Shown here: positions 1 to 11,148 of the stretch, piece after piece
How positions within the stretch are numbered: position 1 is the stretch's first letter
Layout of the letters: each line of letters begins with the position of its first letter
Assembly (NCBI GenBank): GCA_025504975.1
Contig: JANUWI010000010.1
Location: 124,001-188,000, forward strand
Reading direction: 5' to 3'
DNA: 64,000 bases
DNA from: Plenodomus lindquistii
Taxonomy: Eukaryota > Ascomycota > Dothideomycetes > Pleosporales > Leptosphaeriaceae
The notes under the pieces: generated by a model
Database searches by the model: none
What the model saw: only the letters and a program-made list of their open reading frames with translations
Told to the model about the DNA's origin: nothing
Translations under genes and position numbers: made by a program

Positions 1-2489
1 TCATCCGTCTTCAGTGGTAACATGAAGAGCTCTGAACAGAAATGTACGTGGGCGAGGTTACCAACGTCACGGATGATGTCTACTTGGTTAAAGTCTGCAA
101 TCTTTGCGCCCTTCTCCGCGAGGAGCTCTTTAGTTTTGGCAGAGTAGTAGGAGCGTACTTCCTTGTCCCAGTCAGAGATGTAGAGCGCTTTTGAGACCAT
201 TTTGCGCGATTCCGAATTCCTAGGACCGTCACCTGCGAGCATGAAGTCTTTCGCCGCAGAGCCCATGATATAATCCATAGCTTTGCCCCAAACAACTTTA
301 AAGGTGCCTTGGTCCTTCATGATATCAGTGGCAAGTTTGTACTCCTTGACGAAATGGGGGTGGTGGACGACTTGCGGCTTGGAGAAGTCGTACAAGTGGT
401 CTTTTTTCAGGTCCTTGAGGGCTTCCTTCATGGCGGATGGAATGGTCATAGGGTAGTGTGCATAGATGCTGTTGTACTTGAAGTGCTGCGGGAAGGCCCG
501 GAGGAACAGCTTGTAGAAGACACTGCCGTTGTCAACGGCGTTATCGGAGTCTACGAGACGGTATCCCCAATTCGTTAGTGTACGTGGGTTGTAGTCGTGT
601 GTGTAGAACCTGTCGCCACGGACGAGCGCTACGGCATCTGAGAGCACCGCACGGGAGATGGTGTATCCCGGCGTTAGACCAGCTCCAGGAGCCATTGGCT
701 TCTTCGCATCTTCAACAACGATACCAGGGTAGATCTCAACCTTGTCTGGGTGATCGTAGAGATGCTTGAGCTGCTCCTGAACATATTTGTCTGACGTGAT
801 GTCCTCAAAAGTGTTATGAGGCTCCAGATGAAAATATTTTCTGAACTCATTCAAGCTGCCCAGATTCCACGATCGCGCTTGCTCGATACCCAAGACCTCA
901 ATGGCACGGAAGACTGCGGGAACTCTATTTGGTCCAAAAGAGTTGGCGCAATCCTCGACACTGGATGTGAGGATGTCTACGAGTCCTTCATCCGGGAACG
1001 TGCCATTTTCGTTGCGGGCCAGTCCAGCAAACTTGCGCTTTGACGGGTCCGGATCAGTGGTCCGGTAGACGCCGCTCAATGTCTTGAGGAAAGTCTCTTT
1101 GTCAATAGTTTTGGGGTCGACGCCCTTGCCGAAGAGGCCGTCCCACATCTCCTGAGTCCACTTCTCGTCACGATCCGAGACTGTGGAGTGCCATCGGTAG
1201 ACAAGATTGAATTCGGCGGATACTTGGTTACCAATACCCATGGGAAGACCCTTGATCTCCTCACGGGGATTGAGCTGCCAGTTGCTGTCTGTCCTATTGA
1301 GATCCAAGATAGTGCGAACGTAGTCTATGAGGATAATGTTGACGTACAAACCACAGGTGATCAGACGCGCGGTCTGGAAAAGGTCGTTGTCGTACTTTTT
1401 CCAAGAGGCCTCATGCCTGGCCTTGGCAGCTGCATCCTTCTTCTCGTCACCTTCTGGTTTTGGTGCCTCAGCTGGAGGCTTAGTAAATCGACCCTGCTCA
1501 TTGATGCTTGCCAGGTTGTCCACCGTGTAGTTGTGGAAGCGATTGAACATGATCAGCAGAGCTCCAACGCCTGGAGGGAAGAAGAGGAGTCTGGCCTCTG
1601 AGAAGCAATCAGGCTTGATTTTTCCGTCCTTCCCGGTTCTCATCTGATCTTGTTCAGCCTGGTTGCTGCCATATAGTGGAGACAGGTCCAAGTATGAGGA
1701 CGTCATCGAGACAGAGACGTCCTCATGACTAGTGCGGAAACAGTCATGAATGATTACGGAGGCGAGGTAGAACAGCATACTAGAGATCCTGTTGGGGTGC
1801 AACTCTGCATGCTTTCTCGTCATGATGCTGTCAAAGACAACGCCTGGGTCAGGTCGAGCCGGCGTCTGCATGAATGATGGCTTGGTCGTCCTAGCATATG
1901 GCGTACCTGCTGCACCGACCTGTGGATTGATCAAGCTGTTGTACGATCCGTCCGCAGATCGATACTGGTACTTTGGACCAAGGTAAGACTGCGGTGGATG
2001 CTGCAGATCATTCCACAGCTGTGTGATGAAACTCTTGGTAACAGTATCCCTGGTTCCAGAGCCATCCGGCAGGGCTGCAGCAACTCGGACCAGACCTTCC
2101 ATCATGTATGTCTTGTCGTCGGTCAGTCCGCCCATCATCTTCTCCTTTTGCACACTGAGGAGCGTCTCGATGTTCTCAATACCAAGGTGAGACATGTCTC
2201 GTAGGCCACCCTCAATTTTTTTGTACAACGATGCTTTCTCTTCTGGCGTGATTTTTGATCCGTCACCTGTTTGATTGGGTACTGGTGCTGCAGCTGCCCC
2301 AATCAGGCCTGCAGCCGCTTTGAAGGATCCTCCTACGGCATTGCGGAGTTTGGTCAACTCAGACGGCTCTGCTGGTTTCGGGGGAGTGACACCCGTCCTT
2401 GTGTCGACGTGTGCGTCCCACACAGCTTTGGCCTCACCGGTCATGTCTTTGGTTTGTGACTGTGTTTTGGTCAGCTTCAGTTTGGACAT
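1..2489 (-). CDS. ppo: Psi-producing fatty-acid oxygenase (Ppo / linoleate diol synthase type), 3' end outside window
   Basis: Intronless frame of about 829 residues that is still open at base 1. The N-terminal two thirds is an animal-heme-peroxidase-like dioxygenase domain: the distal heme His lies in VIIHDCFR (His248), and Tyr431-Arg-Trp-His434 is the YRWH motif giving the radical Tyr and proximal His in this family. From about residue 660 a cytochrome P450-like domain begins (DQGTFKVVWGKAMDYIMG, then FMLAGDGPRNSESRKMV); its Cys heme-ligand region is beyond the edge. Ppo enzymes oxidise C18 fatty acids to 8- or 10-hydroperoxides, and the P450 part isomerises them to diols (psi factors, developmental signals). 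Which product is made cannot be told here. The start MSKLKLTKT is the first Met of the frame; a TATA-like TATTTATATC lies on this strand near 2811-2820. Confidence 0.9.
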   Translation of the reverse strand, partial: MSKLKLTKTQSQTKDMTGEAKAVWDAHVDTRTGVTPPKPAEPSELTKLRNAVGGSFKAAAGLIGAAAAPVPNQTGDGSKITPEEKASLYKKIEGGLRDMSHLGIENIETLLSVQKEKMMGGLTDDKTYMMEGLVRVAAALPDGSGTRDTVTKSFITQLWNDLQHPPQSYLGPKYQYRSADGSYNSLINPQVGAAGTPYARTTKPSFMQTPARPDPGVVFDSIMTRKHAELHPNRISSMLFYLASVIIHDCFRTSHEDVSVSMTSSYLDLSPLYGSNQAEQDQMRTGKDGKIKPDCFSEARLLFFPPGVGALLIMFNRFHNYTVDNLASINEQGRFTKPPAEAPKPEGDEKKDAAAKARHEASWKKYDNDLFQTARLITCGLYVNIILIDYVRTILDLNRTDSNWQLNPREEIKGLPMGIGNQVSAEFNLVYRWHSTVSDRDEKWTQEMWDGLFGKGVDPKTIDKETFLKTLSGVYRTTDPDPSKRKFAGLARNENGTFPDEGLVDILTSSVEDCANSFGPNRVPAVFRAIEVLGIEQARSWNLGSLNEFRKYFHLEPHNTFEDITSDKYVQEQLKHLYDHPDKVEIYPGIVVEDAKKPMAPGAGLTPGYTISRAVLSDAVALVRGDRFYTHDYNPRTLTNWGYRLVDSDNAVDNGSVFYKLFLRAFPQHFKYNSIYAHYPMTIPSAMKEALKDLKKDHLYDFSKPQVVHHPHFVKEYKLATDIMKDQGTFKVVWGKAMDYIMGSAAKDFMLAGDGPRNSESRKMVSKALYISDWDKEVRSYYSAKTKELLAEKGAKIADFNQVDIIRDVGNLAHVHFCSELFMLPLKTD

Positions 2490-4001
2490 GATAACTCGTG
2501 CAAGTTCTTTCCCCGCTATGTGGCGACATATAGATGCATACCATTGTGGAAAAACAGTAGAAGGACAGGACAATGATAATGAGCAATCCTCCGGTGTGAC
2601 AACAAAATGGCAATATCGGAGTTGGAGGGAGGGGGCTAGCAGACGTAGCTGTGGACAAGACAGGAAGCAACTAGTGTGACAACTTACAAGGCTTCAATAG
2701 CAACAGTACACTTGGTCGATCTTCCAGCCAATCGTACTCTTGCCTGCACGAACAAAACCTCTTCCCAATGGAACAAGTTGATGTAATGCCGACACTCGGG
2801 GCGAGAGGACGATATAAATATGCGGAAGAAAAAAAGCAACTAGCAGTAAGCAAAGATACGTTCACGCAACGCTTCTGTAGCACCAGGCCGAGGACACTGC
2901 CCTTCTGCATCCTCTTATACGTGCATTGGTCCACCTGCCCACGCGAATCACTCCGCCTCTCCCTGACGAAAACAGCGCCGTGGTCTTTCGAGACCACTCC
3001 ACTACCGTGACGCTCAGTGCCTTCAGCTGCAGCAGGCCCCATTCCAAGAACCATCAGCTCAGCCCTCTCCGCCAGCTGAAGTCGTGCATACGATCCGCGG
3101 CCCGCCCGTCCTGCAAAGTTGGCCCAATCAGCACACAGGGATAGGTAAGGAGCAATGCCCGACAGCAGTTAGAAGGTGTTAGCTCTGGCGGTCAGTGCTA
3201 GGAGGGCTGGATTGCATGTGCATTCGCTTTGGTGGGGTCGGTTGGGAAGGAAGCCTGCACATGGATGGAGCCGAGAGGCTCGGTGGCTCGCTGCTTACGC
3301 TGGCCCCCAAACGGCTCGCAATCTCTCGGCTCATGTCAGCGCCAGGAAATTAGCAGTCTGCCTGCTAGTAGGCGACAAGGCAGCACTGCCCCAAGACGGC
3401 ATGTGTTTGGTTTCGTCTGCTCGCGTGACGGTCTGTTTGAGGCTGTCGGTCAAGATGCGAGGACATGGTGGCCATGTTCGCGCTTATGCAGGGTCGGTCT
3501 ATCTTGGAGGCTTTGTTCAGTGCGCGAGCGGACGGCGCCGTGGCGGGGCAGCGGGCCATGGATGGGACGCACGAGACCGCTCAACCCCCCATGGATGCTT
3601 TGTTTGCCATCTTTTGCTACACCTCGGTGGTACTCATCTGCGTGCTGACTGATTTGTATGGGAATTGCTCGGGTTGCAATTGGGTTTTCAAGGCGCACAA
3701 AACGTGGCCTGAAGGACGCTCAGCCTCGTTCACCACACCAGGATCATGTCAAGGAAACGGCATCGTGCAGCCTTATGTAAATGACGCATAAACTATTCCG
3801 AGATACCAAGAATATGCCTTATCGCAGCCTCACCGGAATGCCAGGCGACATAGGCACGAGCGTTTTCGTCCCTCATTGGCCCTCATCACATCCTCCTTGT
3901 GCGCTGTGCCACATGGATGCCTTTGCCTACACGTCAGGCAGCCTTCGTCTGATGTCACCCACTGGGTGGGCGCTAACCCTGAGACTGTTGCCGCCTGCCG
4001 C
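2490..4001. other. Intergenic, ppo promoter side
   Basis: No gene supported. It holds the ppo upstream region (TATA-like stretch near 2811-2820 on the minus strand) and the sequence beyond the TSC13 stop. Open frames around 3.2-3.8 kb overlap on both strands and show no recognisable motif. Confidence 0.6.
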
Positions 4002-5045
4002 CTACCAGATACCGGGCAGGATGGCATACCTCTTGCGCTTGTACCTGTCGCCGAACTCCTTGCGGTACCTCTTCTCCTTCTTCCACGCCCACACGCCCAT
4101 CTGTCCCACGGCGAGGATGATGAAGACAACAGTGCTCAGACTCCAGTTCACCAGCGCAACACCAATCCATGCAATGGCCTCAAACATGTAGTTTGGACAG
4201 GTGACGAGGTCGAAGCCCAGACCCCGCGGGATACCGCGCTCAGTGCTACCAGGCTTGCGTAGGTCTCTGAGCGTAGTGTGGGTGACATAATTGCATACTT
4301 CACCCATTGTGAAGAGCGCAATGCCCAAATAGGTGAGGAGGGGGTTTGAGGGCTTAGAAGCAGGACTGTTGGGTCCATATGTCCAGTAAGCCAGATTCAA
4401 ACCCGAGATGACCCAGTAGTAGCCGCTGTTTTTGTAGATGTTGCGCGCTGGCATGGTGGCCGAGGAGAAACGGTGCACGAAGAGCGTCTCAAACTCGCGC
4501 TTTGCAAAGTGGATGACACACATGAGCAGTGTGAGTTTCTGTAGCTGGGAAGCAGGCGCAGAGGTGCTGTAGATGATGGGTCGGGCGAGGTAGACAAGCG
4601 GGTGGATGAGGAGGGGTCCGAGGTACTCGACGATGAAGACGGTTCTCCAGGATATTTGAGGACCTTGCGATTTGCTGTTAGTCACGGCCTCAGTGTACAA
4701 CTACGCTCGGCATACCCAAGTCCTTGACGTCTACAGCGCTCTTGTTCCTCAGACCAGTCGCGTGGACCGTTCCTTGCCCAACATTGTTGATTGGCGATCC
4801 ATCGCTGCCTTTGGTGACTCTCAGGCGGTTGATGTCGAATCTTGAGGCCTTTGCAATCTCCTTGAAGATTTCTGCGGTCGAGGCATCGGCGTTGACAGTA
4901 ATCGTCTCGGGCAGGTTCTTGATCGGGCGGCCTGCATAGCATCGTCAGCCGTGTTGCAACTAGGGCCGGTGGATCATCAGAAGAGGCGAATGGTAAAGAA
5001 CTCACCCCGGGGGCGCACAACGAGCGTGAGAGGTGACGAAGACAT
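4002..5045 (-). CDS. TSC13: Very-long-chain enoyl-CoA reductase (Tsc13/TECR)
   Basis: Three exons: 5045-5006, 4931-4716 and 4663-4002, giving 305 aa (yeast Tsc13 is about the same size). The enzyme performs the last step of ER fatty-acid elongation, reducing trans-2-enoyl-CoA with NADPH, and supplies very-long-chain acyl groups for sphingolipids. The first ~85 residues are a ubiquitin-like N-terminal region (MSSSPLTLVVRP, then ETITVNADASTAEIFKEIA). The second splice joins VKDLG to PQISWRTVFIVEYLGPL, the family hallmark at the start of the membrane domain. The C-terminal steroid 5-alpha-reductase-type domain carries GFDLVTCPNYMFEAIAW and the basic end KKEKRYRKEFGDRYKRKRY. The last intron is 52 nt with a GACTAAC branch point and an AAG acceptor. 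Intron 1 ends in CAG. Confidence 0.93.
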
Positions 5046-5296
5046 TGCGTCGAGCTGCGACAATTGCTGTGCGATGATTGTCGACTTTTGACGGTCGGTG
5101 AGTTCGGAGTGTCAGCCTCGGCAGTGGCTTCAGCTAGGCTCGAACAAGAGCAGTGGCTATCAATGGTCACTGTCGACACATGCTTTTTTGCTACAGGATA
5201 GCTATCTCGACGCATTGGTAATGGTCACACTCTGGTATGATTATAGCTAGTCGGTGGGCTTGACGTTGGATTCATCCCTTCCAGTGTCTCCTCAGG

Positions 5297-7320
5297 TCAA
5301 CCGAGTTCTACAATCACCTGCCACGCAGCTTCTGGTCCCAAGCACGCCACAAGCTCACCGATGATGCCCTTGATCGAACGAGGATTCTTCAAGTCTGCAC
5401 TATCCCACGATACAAGATCCTGTTGGTCATCAGCCGTTGCTCAGTATGCAAGAAACCATGCAATATACCTGTGCCTCTACGATCCTGTTCCTAATACAGA
5501 TTGGCATACTATCCAAGTCCAGTTGCTCCTCAATTTCTTCCGCAGTCATGAGCCCCGGGACCTTCAAGTCAAAAAGCGATGTTCCGCTCTTTACCGCTGC
5601 ACCTGCTTCAGCGGCTGTTGGATGGGGAAAATCTGAGAGGTCTTCCTCGATCACGTCCTCTACCTCGTCATCTGCATTCTGCTTTGCGCCCATTCTTACA
5701 CCATCTTCCGCAGCCTCGGCTACATCTTGGTCTGGGCCAGGATTCTCGATAGGTTTCGCTTCCTCGGGAGCGCATCTCGAAACGGTCTCCGCCGCTTTCA
5801 GGCGGCGCTCTCTTGACATTGACACATATCTCTTCCTGTCCATAAGACCTCGTAGCTCAGCATCGAGCGGATGCCATTCATAAGTTTCTGGATCTAATAC
5901 ATGCTGCGTTTTGTAGTCGCCCTTGTACTTCATCTTTGTGCACGAGTGAATGTAGTAGCCCATGTAGTAGTACTCATAGCCCCCTTCGTATGCAAGAGCG
6001 GCCTCTCTCAGAGCACTGAGCTTACCAAACTGCCACTTCTCAAAGTCAGAATGGTAAAGCAGGTAGACACCGCTTACGCAATGGGGCAGTAGGTCCAACA
6101 CGCCCATAGCAATGAGTCGTCCATCGAGCCGGTAGCACTGATGGTATGAGCCGAGAAGCTGTTCTTTGCCGTCTACTTGCCGCGAGGTCTGCCGGAGTGG
6201 TGACTCGCATAAGAAACGTTTGAAGCCAGACATGGATATCTCGTGCTCTTTCTCCTTGTGCACATTGCGCTGATAGTTGGCAAAGAGCTCGTACTTTTCG
6301 CGGGTGAGCTCTGCCGGTTCAAGTGTTACCTCGAATTGGTGAGCAGGTGCGGGGGGCTGTTTGACATTTTGCAATTCTGTTCGGTGTAGTTGACGAGCAA
6401 GATCAAAGGTGTTCTTGAGAAGAGCTTTTTCTCTGCAGAGGCATCAGCTTGAGCAGGTGAAGAATGCAGAGACATTGTACTCTTTGGATAGAGGGTAAAG
6501 CTTTGCGGCCTCTTTGGTGTAGGTTTCTCCTAGGACGAAATCATTCCAGTGGTTGACTGCTTTCCTCTGATCTTTGGACGGCTTGAATGTTGCTGCGGGG
6601 AGGCTGACTCGAATTAGCGCCGAAATCACTACCCGGACAAGAGGCCTTACCGAATTGTGTAATGTGGACAACAGTGACGCAGAACGTCTGGCTTGTAGAA
6701 GATTGTTCCAGACCTGGACTGGAATGAGCGGCAATTTCTAGGGAGGGATGGTACACGATGCAAGATGAATGTGGTGGTTGTGCCACCAGATGTGGCAGAT
6801 CACTCACCGTCTCCACCCGCGATCCACCAGGATCTGGTACACATCAACGGTCAAGCTTTTGGAGGAGAAGTAGTAGCTTGCTCCTGATTATATTCGGTTG
6901 GTCAGTGTGCTACAGGAGAAGAACCACGAGCAAGTTGGGCGGTTGTTGGGTGGTGTAGCCCTTTGCAGACATGGGTGTCCCACGAATGCAAGCATTGCCA
7001 AGACGATGTTGCTGAACTGCTTGGCCACTGCAACATGGGCGCATAACGGTGAAAGCCAAGTAGAACTGGACGGCGAGAGAGAGAGAGAGAGAGAATACAC
7101 ACGTACGAGAATTGGGCTTCCGAGTGCCATTGGAGGCGTCTTTGCAGTATCCACACGACTCGCTACTGTAGCCTGGAGGTGAATATCAGCAGGGGAGCTG
7201 GCAGAGCCATTGCGCTGGAACGGTCGGGAATGGGTCGGGAACCAGCCAGGCAGGCACGAGCCGGAATCCAGGGCAGTGGTTGGAGCAGAAGATACCGAAG
7301 GGCGTCACACGGGACTGCAT
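5297..7320 (-). CDS. ATE1: Arginyl-tRNA--protein transferase (Ate1)
   Basis: Seven exons: 7320-7296, 7172-7107, 6883-6808, 6713-6651, 6603-6481, 6432-5469 and 5419-5297, giving 479 aa. It transfers Arg from Arg-tRNA to N-terminal Asp/Glu (or oxidised Cys), creating an Arg/N-degron. The N-terminal domain has the conserved CGYCK (Cys15, Cys18) and HCCPHYTIR (Cys70, Cys71) cysteines, then FKPSKDQRKAVNHWNDFVLG. The C-terminal GNAT-like domain starts at HQFEVTLEPAELTREKYELF and includes YYMGYYIHSC and MKYKGDY. An acidic insert (about residues 375-430, EVEDVIEEDLSD) precedes the C-terminal tail DLVSWDSADLKNPRSIKGII. The first exon encodes only 8 residues. Intron 2 (223 nt) is long for this window and holds a GA repeat. 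ATE1 diverges from the Nudix gene. Confidence 0.93.
7073..7094. repeat. (GA)n microsatellite in ATE1 intron 2
   Basis: About ten GA units; on the ATE1 coding strand this is a CT tract shortly after the intron 2 donor. Confidence 0.9.
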
Positions 7321-7518
7321 CGAGGCAGCATAAGCGTGGGAGCAAGCGCAGGATGTGAGTAATGGTCGTTAGTCGGCGCTCGAGTGTTGCAAGGCGGCAG
7401 TCTTGTCGTTGGCAGAGATGGAGCACTCGACTGGGTACGGTCTCAGCAGATGTTGGGGCGGGCGGTCAGTTGTCGTCGTCGTTGGGCGGGATGCTTTGGC
7501 GGAGCAACGCGGTCGCGG

Positions 7519-7560
7519 GGTCAGGGTCAGGGCCAGGGCCAGGATCAAGGTCAGGGTCAG
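7519..7560. repeat. Degenerate GGTCAG hexamer array
   Basis: Seven tandem hexamers, four of them exact GGTCAG, two GGCCAG and one GATCAA. The array runs almost directly into the GGATGCA array. Confidence 0.85.
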
Positions 7561-7566
7561 GATACA

Positions 7567-7615
7567 GGATGCAGGATGCAGGATGCAGGATGCAGGATGC
7601 AGGATGCAGGATGCA
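7567..7615. repeat. GGATGCA heptamer minisatellite, 7 perfect copies
   Basis: Seven identical GGATGCA units (49 bp) with no interruption. The unit length is not a multiple of three, so it is open in all frames without implying coding. Confidence 0.95.
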
Positions 7616-7770
7616 GGAATCAATCAATCCAGGCAAGCTGTACCACAAGCAGGGCCAGCTACTCCAATGCCAATGCGCGCTGAGCAGCGACTGCACGGGG
7701 CCGATTGCACTCTTTTGAGTGGGCAATTGGCCGTGTTTCTATGTATGCGTCGACGTCCCATTGTGCAGCC

Positions 7771-7847
7771 AGGTGGACAGCACCAGGCGGACAGCACCAG
7801 CACCAGGCGGACAGCACCAGCACCAGGCGGACAGCACCAGGCGGACA
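7771..7847. repeat. GGCGGACAGCACCA tandem repeat
   Basis: Five units built on GGCGGACAGCACCA; two of them carry an additional GCACCA. The first unit differs by one base (GGTGGACAGCACCA). Confidence 0.85.
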
Positions 7848-8278
7848 AAGCGCCCGGGCATTTGGGCTTGGCAAGTGACGCTCCGCGAGCCCTTAGTTTC
7901 CCACGTAAAAAGTCCCTGCCCCGGGCACCACCTACTAAACCAACAATCCACCATGCCGGACTTCTTTGCTGCTCGCAGGCTCCTCCAACATCCTCAGCCC
8001 CGTCACCCGCGGGACTGAGCCGTGCTCAGCCCATCCACACACACATACACACACCCCCTCTCTCACTCTCTGTCCCACCCAGCCCTCGCCCAAGCCCAAG
8101 CCCTCGCCTGCCGCCCTCGCCTGCCGCCCCCTTCGTCCTCGTGGAGCCACGCTCGCTGCAAACTCGGCTCCATTCACCGCCTGCCTCGTCTCTGCTCCCC
8201 CAGCGTCGTCGTGAGCGAGCCGCCCCCCTCGCCTGCCACATTTCCCACAGAGACAATCCCGCCAGCTGCGCGTCCGCC

Positions 8279-8894
8279 ATGGCCGCTACCCAGCAGCTGC
8301 CCATGCAGTCGCGCACCGGTCGCGTCAACCAACGTAAGTCCAGTCTGCCCGCCATTCCCAGCCAAACCCGGAAACCCAGCCTTCGATGCACATGCATTTC
8401 CTTGCCCCTTTGAATCTCTGCATTCCTTCCAATTTCCCCCCACGCCCAACTGATCGCCGGCAGGGTACGGCTCCCAAGGCGAAAGACTGGTTGCCGGCGT
8501 TGTCCCGCTCTCCGCCGACAAGTACTACGTGCTGCTCATCCAGTCCACGCGACGTGGCGGATGGGTGCTCCCCAAAGGCGGATGGGAGCTGGACGAAGCG
8601 ACTGCCCAAGACGCCGCCAAGCGTGAGGCCTGGGAAGAGGCCGGCATAGTATGCAAGATCAACTACGACCTCGGCCTGATTTCCGAGAAGCGCAAACCCG
8701 ACCAGCTCACCACCCAAGCACCAAAGGCTTCCTACCACTTCTTCGAGGCCACGGTCGAGAAGCAGGAGGCCCAATGGCCCGAGATGCACAAGCGCCAGAG
8801 GCAATGGTTCAACTACAAAGACGCACGCCAGGCCCTGGCCGTAAGACCCGAACTGCTGGATGCCTTGGATCGATGTACCATGGTCCGCTCATAG
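8279..8894 (+). CDS. Diphosphoinositol polyphosphate phosphohydrolase (Nudix, Aps1/Ddp1 type)
   Basis: Exons 8279-8333 and 8464-8894 give 161 aa; the junction restores VNQ-R-YGSQGERLVAGVVPL. Residues 57-80 are a complete Nudix box, GGWELDEATAQDAAKREAWEEAGI in type (G-x5-E-x7-REUxEExGU), preceded by STRRGGWVLPKGG, the form seen in the DIPP/Ddp1 subgroup. These enzymes hydrolyse diphosphoinositol polyphosphates and diadenosine polyphosphates and can act on polyphosphate. A single compact domain fills the protein; there is no signal peptide or membrane segment, so it is probably cytosolic or nuclear. Substrate preference is inferred from the subfamily. Confidence 0.9.
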
Positions 8895-9678
8895 ACGGCA
8901 TTTCGGTGCTTGCAGGTGCGTCACGTGTGCACGCAAGCACCTGGCGGAGATGACCATAGGCCCTGTACCGAGGTGCCCGGCACTCCCCATTTCCTTTGGA
9001 TTAATACTGCATCATTTGGCATCTCAAAAGCTTAGGGAGGATTATAGATTTGGGCATGGCCCCCCTTGTTTTGCACTCGGCGTCGTGGCAGCTCTCTCCC
9101 ACAACAGGTAGATGGAAGCATTTGCGACAACATTGTACGCACGTGCAACGAGCCATACGGGCTCTCTACAATGCGATTTGGCCTCGCCAGACAACTTTTT
9201 CCTTGAACGTGAAGTTATTGCCTCGTCGCAGATTGAAATCTTACGCTAGCTACCGCTGCTCGTTGGCAAGGGGCATGGTGTATTTTAGTAACGTGTATGT
9301 GTATGTTTGTGTGAAGATAGAGCTACAGTTGAGTCTTGTGGTATAGTCGCTTGAAAGATGATGATGCGCAAGGAGAGGCATGATGACCCGGCGTTTTTAT
9401 AGTCGGCGTCAAGACCTGTTTGTCCGTTTTTCTTCGATGCTGGCTCCATTGCTGCGTCATATGTCAATTCTGTAGCGATTAACGTTGGGCTGTCAAACAA
9501 TATAGTATGACTGTGGAGTTAATCTATTTTGCACCAGTGTCGGTGAAAGCAAGCTGTGTGATGAAGAATGTTATGATTGCTAAAACGCTAACATGTATGC
9601 TCTATCGTTACGCCTGTCACATATGATACTATCCAACTCACTGTTTGACAACATTCGCGTACAGACTTTCCTTGATAT
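8895..9678. other. Intergenic between convergent genes
   Basis: Holds the 3' regions of the Nudix and methyltransferase genes. I see no further gene or repeat. Confidence 0.7.
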
Positions 9679-10651
9679 TTACCTTTGTGAGATCATCTCA
9701 GACGATTCATCCACTGTGCTTCCCTCCTTCGCGGCCTCTGCGTACGACTTACCCTCTGTCTCCCCTTTCTTGATGAGTTCGCCAACAATGAAAGGCAGGA
9801 CCTCGTTTGACCGGTAGTACTTCAGGTCGAATTGATCCCATTCGCCTGCATTCCGAAGGTAGTCATAGGTCTTCCTCTGTAGCCGACATCCCCCCATGAA
9901 GAACGGCCATCCCAAGAGCGTGTAGATGACTTGCGCAAACCGGGCAAGGATGCGACCCTCGGTCCTCCAGGGGTTGGCAACGTGCTCGCAAATGACCATG
10001 CGGCCCCCGGGCTTGAGCAGTGTGTAGAGATTTTTGATCGTCTGCTGAAGATGCGGTACGCCACAGAGTACGCGAACACAACAAATTTCGTCGAAGAGGC
10101 CGTCGGAAGCCAAGCCATCTTTGCCGCTCTCATTCATAATGCCGGTCCTGTGAAGAGCGGGGATGAGGCTCTCGGGCTGACCACCGCAGAGCAGTGCATG
10201 GAACTTGTTGCCGAATCCGACCTCTTCAGCGTTGCGCGATAGCTGAGGATGGAGATCTTCGGCAGGCTCGATTCCGTAGATGGCCTTGATATTCTCAGGG
10301 TTGAATCGATTCAGCATCTCGCCGGACCCAGGGCCGATATCAAGAACTACACCCTTGCAATCCTGCAACATGGAGAACACTGGTCCAGGCATTTCTGCCG
10401 ACATGGCCTTGCCGTTCTTCTTCCAAAGGCGAGCGAAGGATTTGAAGCGTAGCTTGGTCAATTGGAAGACGGCAAAGGGACGGCGCTCTATGAAGATGAC
10501 TTCGAGTACGGTCATGACAAAGTCTGGGCGAGCCGTTAATCAATGCATGATGTCCTCTTGGGCAACACTCACGCCATGCTGACAGGAGCAGTAAGACGGT
10601 TGGACGCAGTAGAACTGGAATGGCCTCGCCAATCCAACTAGAGGAAGTCAT
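9679..10651 (-). CDS. Membrane-anchored class I SAM-dependent methyltransferase (METTL7-like)
   Basis: Exons 10651-10573 and 10523-9679 give 307 aa. The first exon encodes a hydrophobic N-terminal stretch (AIPVLLRPTVLLLLSAW) that looks like a membrane anchor. The catalytic domain begins with the SAM-binding motif VVLDIGPGSGEMLNRF (motif I), has IKAIYGIEPAEDLH (motif II) and a post-motif LLKPGGRMVICEHV (motif III). The motif order and N-terminal anchor resemble METTL7/thiol or lipid methyltransferases of ER and lipid droplets. The acceptor substrate cannot be deduced. It is divergent from an AYR1-like reductase, with about 500 bp between the starts; a shared lipid role is only suggested by that neighbour. 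Confidence 0.85.
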
Positions 10652-11148
10652 AGTAGTAACGGATGTTTGAATTGAGCAGTATAGCTATGGATGAGTGCGA
10701 TGTTGGATGCCAGAAGAATGTTGGTGTCTCCAAAAAAAGAAGACCAGAAAATAGATAAGTATACCTAATGAGGCCTTGTTAGTCAGACGCGACGGACGCG
10801 TTGGGAAGTGACGGGCCCAAAAGAGGATCGGTAGCGGAAAGCGTGATGTGCGATGACGTCGGTTGCACGTTTTTGAGCCGCACCATCACCAGGCGTCAGC
10901 CAGTATGCACAACTCCTAGCAGGGTGATGGTGACGAATTCTTGAAAATGCGCAGGGACTGTCGAATGCCAAACACATTGAACACGGTGCTGTATGCATTG
11001 AATATGGTAATCATGTTGCGCAGCTCAGCGCGACCGAGCTTGCTAGTGGGGGTGGGGGCAGTCGCAGCCGAGGCGCGTGAAACATGAAGTGCGGCCTTGT
11101 TCGGTTCAAAGTTCAAGAGCTTCTACATATACAGCCCGTTATATTGCA
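10652..11148. promoter_or_regulatory. Bidirectional promoter, methyltransferase / AYR1-like
   Basis: 497 bp separate the two divergent start codons, so both genes are presumably driven from here. No convincing TATA box seen. Confidence 0.5.

Larger units (their letters stand above)
7321..8278. other. ATE1/Nudix divergent promoter region
   Basis: No gene. Three separate tandem repeats (listed individually) sit in the middle, and a pyrimidine-rich stretch with CA repeats (about 8036-8060) and CCCAAG units lies just ahead of the Nudix start, as is common in fungal 5' leaders. Confidence 0.7.

Noticed and set aside
7403..8413. Plus-strand frame of 336 codons across the tandem repeats
   Set aside because: It is created by repeats open in all frames and runs into the Nudix first exon in the wrong phase.
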